A stretch of DNA of 64,000 bases, taken from the NCBI RefSeq assembly GCF_024355225.1, contig NZ_VCNH01000008.1, forward strand, positions 3,038,001 to 3,102,000, read 5' to 3'. How positions within the stretch are numbered: the stretch's first letter is position 1; every line of letters begins with the position of its first letter. The DNA is from Roseovarius sp. M141. GTDB lineage: Bacteria > Pseudomonadota > Alphaproteobacteria > Rhodobacterales > Rhodobacteraceae. The notes below the pieces were generated by a model. It saw only the letters and a program-made list of their open reading frames with translations. It had not been told where the DNA came from and searched no databases. The translations under genes and the position numbers were made by a program. Below are positions 62,026 through 64,000 of this stretch, one piece after another.

Positions 62026-62663
62026 TGGACGAGGTCGGCGCGGATCAGACCGCGTAACGCATTGCCGACGTAAAGTGCTGTGCCCTCGGTGATGTCCTGC
62101 GGCGTCAGACGAGCGAGTAACGCACGGCGGGCGGCGATCAGCGATTCGCGCCCGATACCGGGCAGCAGGCCGCAGGCGCGCGGTGGGGTCAGAAGGCTGT
62201 CGCCGGTATCGATATAGAGATTGGTGATGGTCCCCTCGCACAGCGCGCCGCCGGTATTGAGGAATATCCATTCGTCGATACCCGGAGGCAGGTCGGCGCG
62301 GGCGGTGTCATAAAGCGCACGGCGCGTCGTCTTGTGCCGCAGCCATGGATCAGCGGCGTCAAGCCGCTGGGGGTGGATGGCAACGCGCCACCGGGTATCG
62401 GGCGCGAGCGGCTGGAACGGGGTGGCAGTAACTGCGGCCTGCCCTGCCGCGTCCACGGTCAGGCGCAGGCGCAGCGGGCCATCGGCGGTGATACCTTCCA
62501 GCGCAGACTCGGCCCCCTGCGGCGTGATCCCGAGGGCGCGCGCCGAGCGACGCAGCCGGGCCATGTGGCGCGCACGGTGGGCGATGCCGATGCCCGGCGT
62601 CCACAACATCGTCTCGATCAGTGCGAATCCCGGATCAGCGGGCGGGCAAAGCGGGTTTTCCAC
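62013..62663 (-). CDS. pabC: Aminodeoxychorismate lyase-like class IV aminotransferase
   Basis: A 216-residue fold-type IV PLP enzyme: FALIETMLWTPGIGIAHRAR, HKTTRRALYDTARAD (containing the PLP lysine), DEWIFLNTGGALCEGTITNL and LLPGIGRESLIAAR. With pabB upstream, 4-amino-4-deoxychorismate lyase is the likely activity, giving p-aminobenzoate for folate. The GTG at 62663 lies within pabB, a 46-base overlap in a different frame. The last three codons come from the dispersed element. Confidence 0.88.
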   Translation of the reverse strand: MENPLCPPADPGFALIETMLWTPGIGIAHRARHMARLRRSARALGITPQGAESALEGITADGPLRLRLTVDAAGQAAVTATPFQPLAPDTRWRVAIHPQRLDAADPWLRHKTTRRALYDTARADLPPGIDEWIFLNTGGALCEGTITNLYIDTGDSLLTPPRACGLLPGIGRESLIAARRALLARLTPQDITEGTALYVGNALRGLIRADLVHSSC

Positions 62664-63763
62664 AGCGCCTCCTCATATTCGGCCTCGGCCGTACTGTCAT
62701 AAACCACGCCGCCGCCGACATTGAGCGTCACGCGTCCCCCATCGTCCAGCAGCAGGGTGCGGATCGCAACGTTGAATTCGGCCCGCCCGTCCGGCGCAGC
62801 CCAGCCGATAGAGCCACAGTAGATGTCGCGCGCCTCCGGCTCCAGATCGCGCAGCACCTGCATGGCGCGCAGCTTCGGCGCGCCGGTGATCGACCCACAG
62901 GGGAACAGCGCGGTAAAGAGCCCGGCAAGGCCCGTATCGGGCCTCATCTGCCCCTCGATCAGCGACGTCATTTGGTGGACGGTGCTATAGCTTTCGATGG
63001 TGAAAAGTTCCGGCACGGTGACGCTGCCGGGCGTGCAGACGCGGCTGAGATCGTTGCGCAAGAGATCGACGATCATCAGATTCTCGGCGCGGTTCTTCTC
63101 ATCGCTGGACAGGAAAATACGACGGTGCGCGTCCTCGGCGGGATCGGCGCTGCGCGGCTGGGTGCCCTTCATCGGGCGGGTCTGGATGCGCCCGGACGTA
63201 TCGGTGCGAAAGAACAGCTCGGGCGAGCGTGACAGCAGCGAAGGCAAGTCCGGCTGGCGTACCAGCGCGCCGTGGCGCACCGGCTGCGCCGCAAATAGCG
63301 CGGCATAAACCGCAGCGGGATCGCCTGATGCCGTCCCCTCCAGCGGAAAGGTCAGGTTGGCCTGATAGAAATCACCGGCGCTGATATAGTCATGAACCCT
63401 ATCGAACGCGGCAGCGTAGCGGGCCGCATCCCAGCGGGGCGTAAATTCCGACAGGCTGCCGCCACCCTTGGGCAGGTCCGGCGCAAGCGTGGGTGCATCA
63501 TAGACACCGAATGCCATCAGCGGCAGTCGGCGGCGGGTTGGCATCAGCGGCCGAAGGCGCGGCTCCAGCGCATAGCCCAGCTCGTAGCTGGCATATCCTG
63601 CCAGCCATGCGCCATCTGCGCGCGCGGCATCCAGCGCGGCCAGTGCGCCCGGCACATCGCCCGCATCCTGTGCAAGGATCATCCGGCGCGGCGCCGCGAA
63701 CAGGCAGGCGCCATCCCCGTCCGGCCCCACCGGCCCATGATCGAAGCGAATTTCCACCTGCAA
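62618..63763 (-). CDS. pabB: Aminodeoxychorismate synthase component I
   Basis: A 381-residue chorismate-binding enzyme: RVHDYISAGDFYQANLTFPL, TRPMKGTQPRS, NRAENLMIVDLLRNDLSRV, PCGSITGAPKLRAM and the terminal NVGGGVVYDSTAEAEYEEAL. It makes 4-amino-4-deoxychorismate, using ammonia from the PabA amidotransferase, which is not in this window. Its 3' end overlaps pabC. Compared with E. coli PabB the N-terminal domain is shorter, as in other alphaproteobacterial forms. Confidence 0.94.
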   Translation of the reverse strand: MQVEIRFDHGPVGPDGDGACLFAAPRRMILAQDAGDVPGALAALDAARADGAWLAGYASYELGYALEPRLRPLMPTRRRLPLMAFGVYDAPTLAPDLPKGGGSLSEFTPRWDAARYAAAFDRVHDYISAGDFYQANLTFPLEGTASGDPAAVYAALFAAQPVRHGALVRQPDLPSLLSRSPELFFRTDTSGRIQTRPMKGTQPRSADPAEDAHRRIFLSSDEKNRAENLMIVDLLRNDLSRVCTPGSVTVPELFTIESYSTVHQMTSLIEGQMRPDTGLAGLFTALFPCGSITGAPKLRAMQVLRDLEPEARDIYCGSIGWAAPDGRAEFNVAIRTLLLDDGGRVTLNVGGGVVYDSTAEAEYEEALWKTRFARPLIRDSH

Positions 63764-64000
63764 CCCTCCCTGCGCGCTTCTTTGTGCGCGCCGCCACCTT
63801 GGCCGCTACCTAGTGTGTTTCACGCCCAAGTTAAAACAGAACTTGAAATCAGTGCCAGTCGGCGCGCGCCTGTAGCCTAGCCCCTTGCGCCGGAGCGCCG
63901 CATGGATATAACGCCACCAATTTGCGCGCCCGCCCAACGCGATCCGATGCGACGCTCCCGGCGGGCCTGCGCAACCACAGCTGCCAAGCGGGGACACGGG
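63764..64000. other. Right edge, no supported gene
   Basis: The last 237 bases contain the probable pabB promoter. A reverse-strand frame (63997-63806) includes RANWWRYIHAALRRKGLGYR, and a forward frame begins at ATG 63903 and runs off the edge; neither has enough support to be called. Confidence 0.4.

Noticed and set aside
63806..63997. Reverse 63-residue frame at the right edge
   Set aside because: No recognisable family and truncated context; cannot be told from a random frame.

Overview
The window looks like a chromosomal segment of a high-GC alphaproteobacterium of the family Rhodobacteraceae (Roseobacter group). The pointers are GcrA, the CobS/CobT aerobic cobaltochelatase pair near BolA and a J-domain protein, a class I polyhydroxyalkanoate (PHA) cluster with PhaR and phasin, a DUF1467 protein next to methylmalonyl-CoA epimerase, and a gcrA-permease-argD-argF order. 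This assignment rests on family knowledge and was not checked by a database search. No rRNA, tRNA or CRISPR array was seen.

Layout. 1-9.8 kb: a partial bolA, a J-domain gene, then a block of about 4 kb (copper-type DUF411, OsmC, MsrB, fasciclin, anti-sigma, ECF sigma) lying between the J-domain gene and cobS-cobT, followed by an M24 aminopeptidase. 9.8-14 kb: DUF427, a ClC chloride channel, two tandem TerB-like genes and a PhnD-like binding protein without a signal peptide. 14.3-18 kb: an operon of class I glutamine amidotransferase, glutamine synthetase-like ligase and FAD oxidase, resembling gamma-glutamylated amine (Puu-type) catabolism. 18-21 kb: a secreted protein, a DegT-type aminotransferase and a LysR regulator. 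21-26 kb: the PHA locus phaR, phaP, phaC and divergent phaZ, with repeated TGC-rich candidate PhaR operators. 26-31 kb: hydrolases, thrS and an ArsC-like protein. 31-40 kb: cold-shock protein, copper chaperone, rpmB, meaB, hrpB, Nudix hydrolase and a phosphate transporter. 40-44 kb: gcrA, an ABC-2 permease, argD and argF.

44-50 kb is the accessory part. Two Hint-domain secreted-type proteins, one with RTX-like calcium repeats, face each other across a decayed insertion-sequence zone: an internally deleted IS66 derivative with both inverted repeats, an IS6-like fragment, and beyond the second Hint gene an IS1595-like fragment. 50-64 kb returns to ordinary chromosome: AsmA-like protein, rimO, M48 protease, nitroreductase, mce, a response regulator, aspS, a cyclopropane-fatty-acid synthase and overlapping pabB/pabC.

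Links between the genes. CobS/CobT (B12 synthesis), MeaB (B12 mutase chaperone) and Mce (methylmalonyl-CoA epimerase) all serve the B12-dependent propionyl-CoA route, which also feeds on PHA and odd-chain carbon. A dispersed intergenic element (TTCTTCTTGC...AAATATCC plus a GC-rich hairpin) recurs at 3' ends of genes and supplies the last codons of argD and pabC, so both proteins end in Ser-Ser-Cys. I found no clear-cut new defence or other large undescribed system. The best leads are the sigma/anti-sigma/fasciclin stress block, the paired Hint proteins, the repeat-derived C-termini, and an alpha/beta hydrolase whose nucleophile serine is replaced by glycine.
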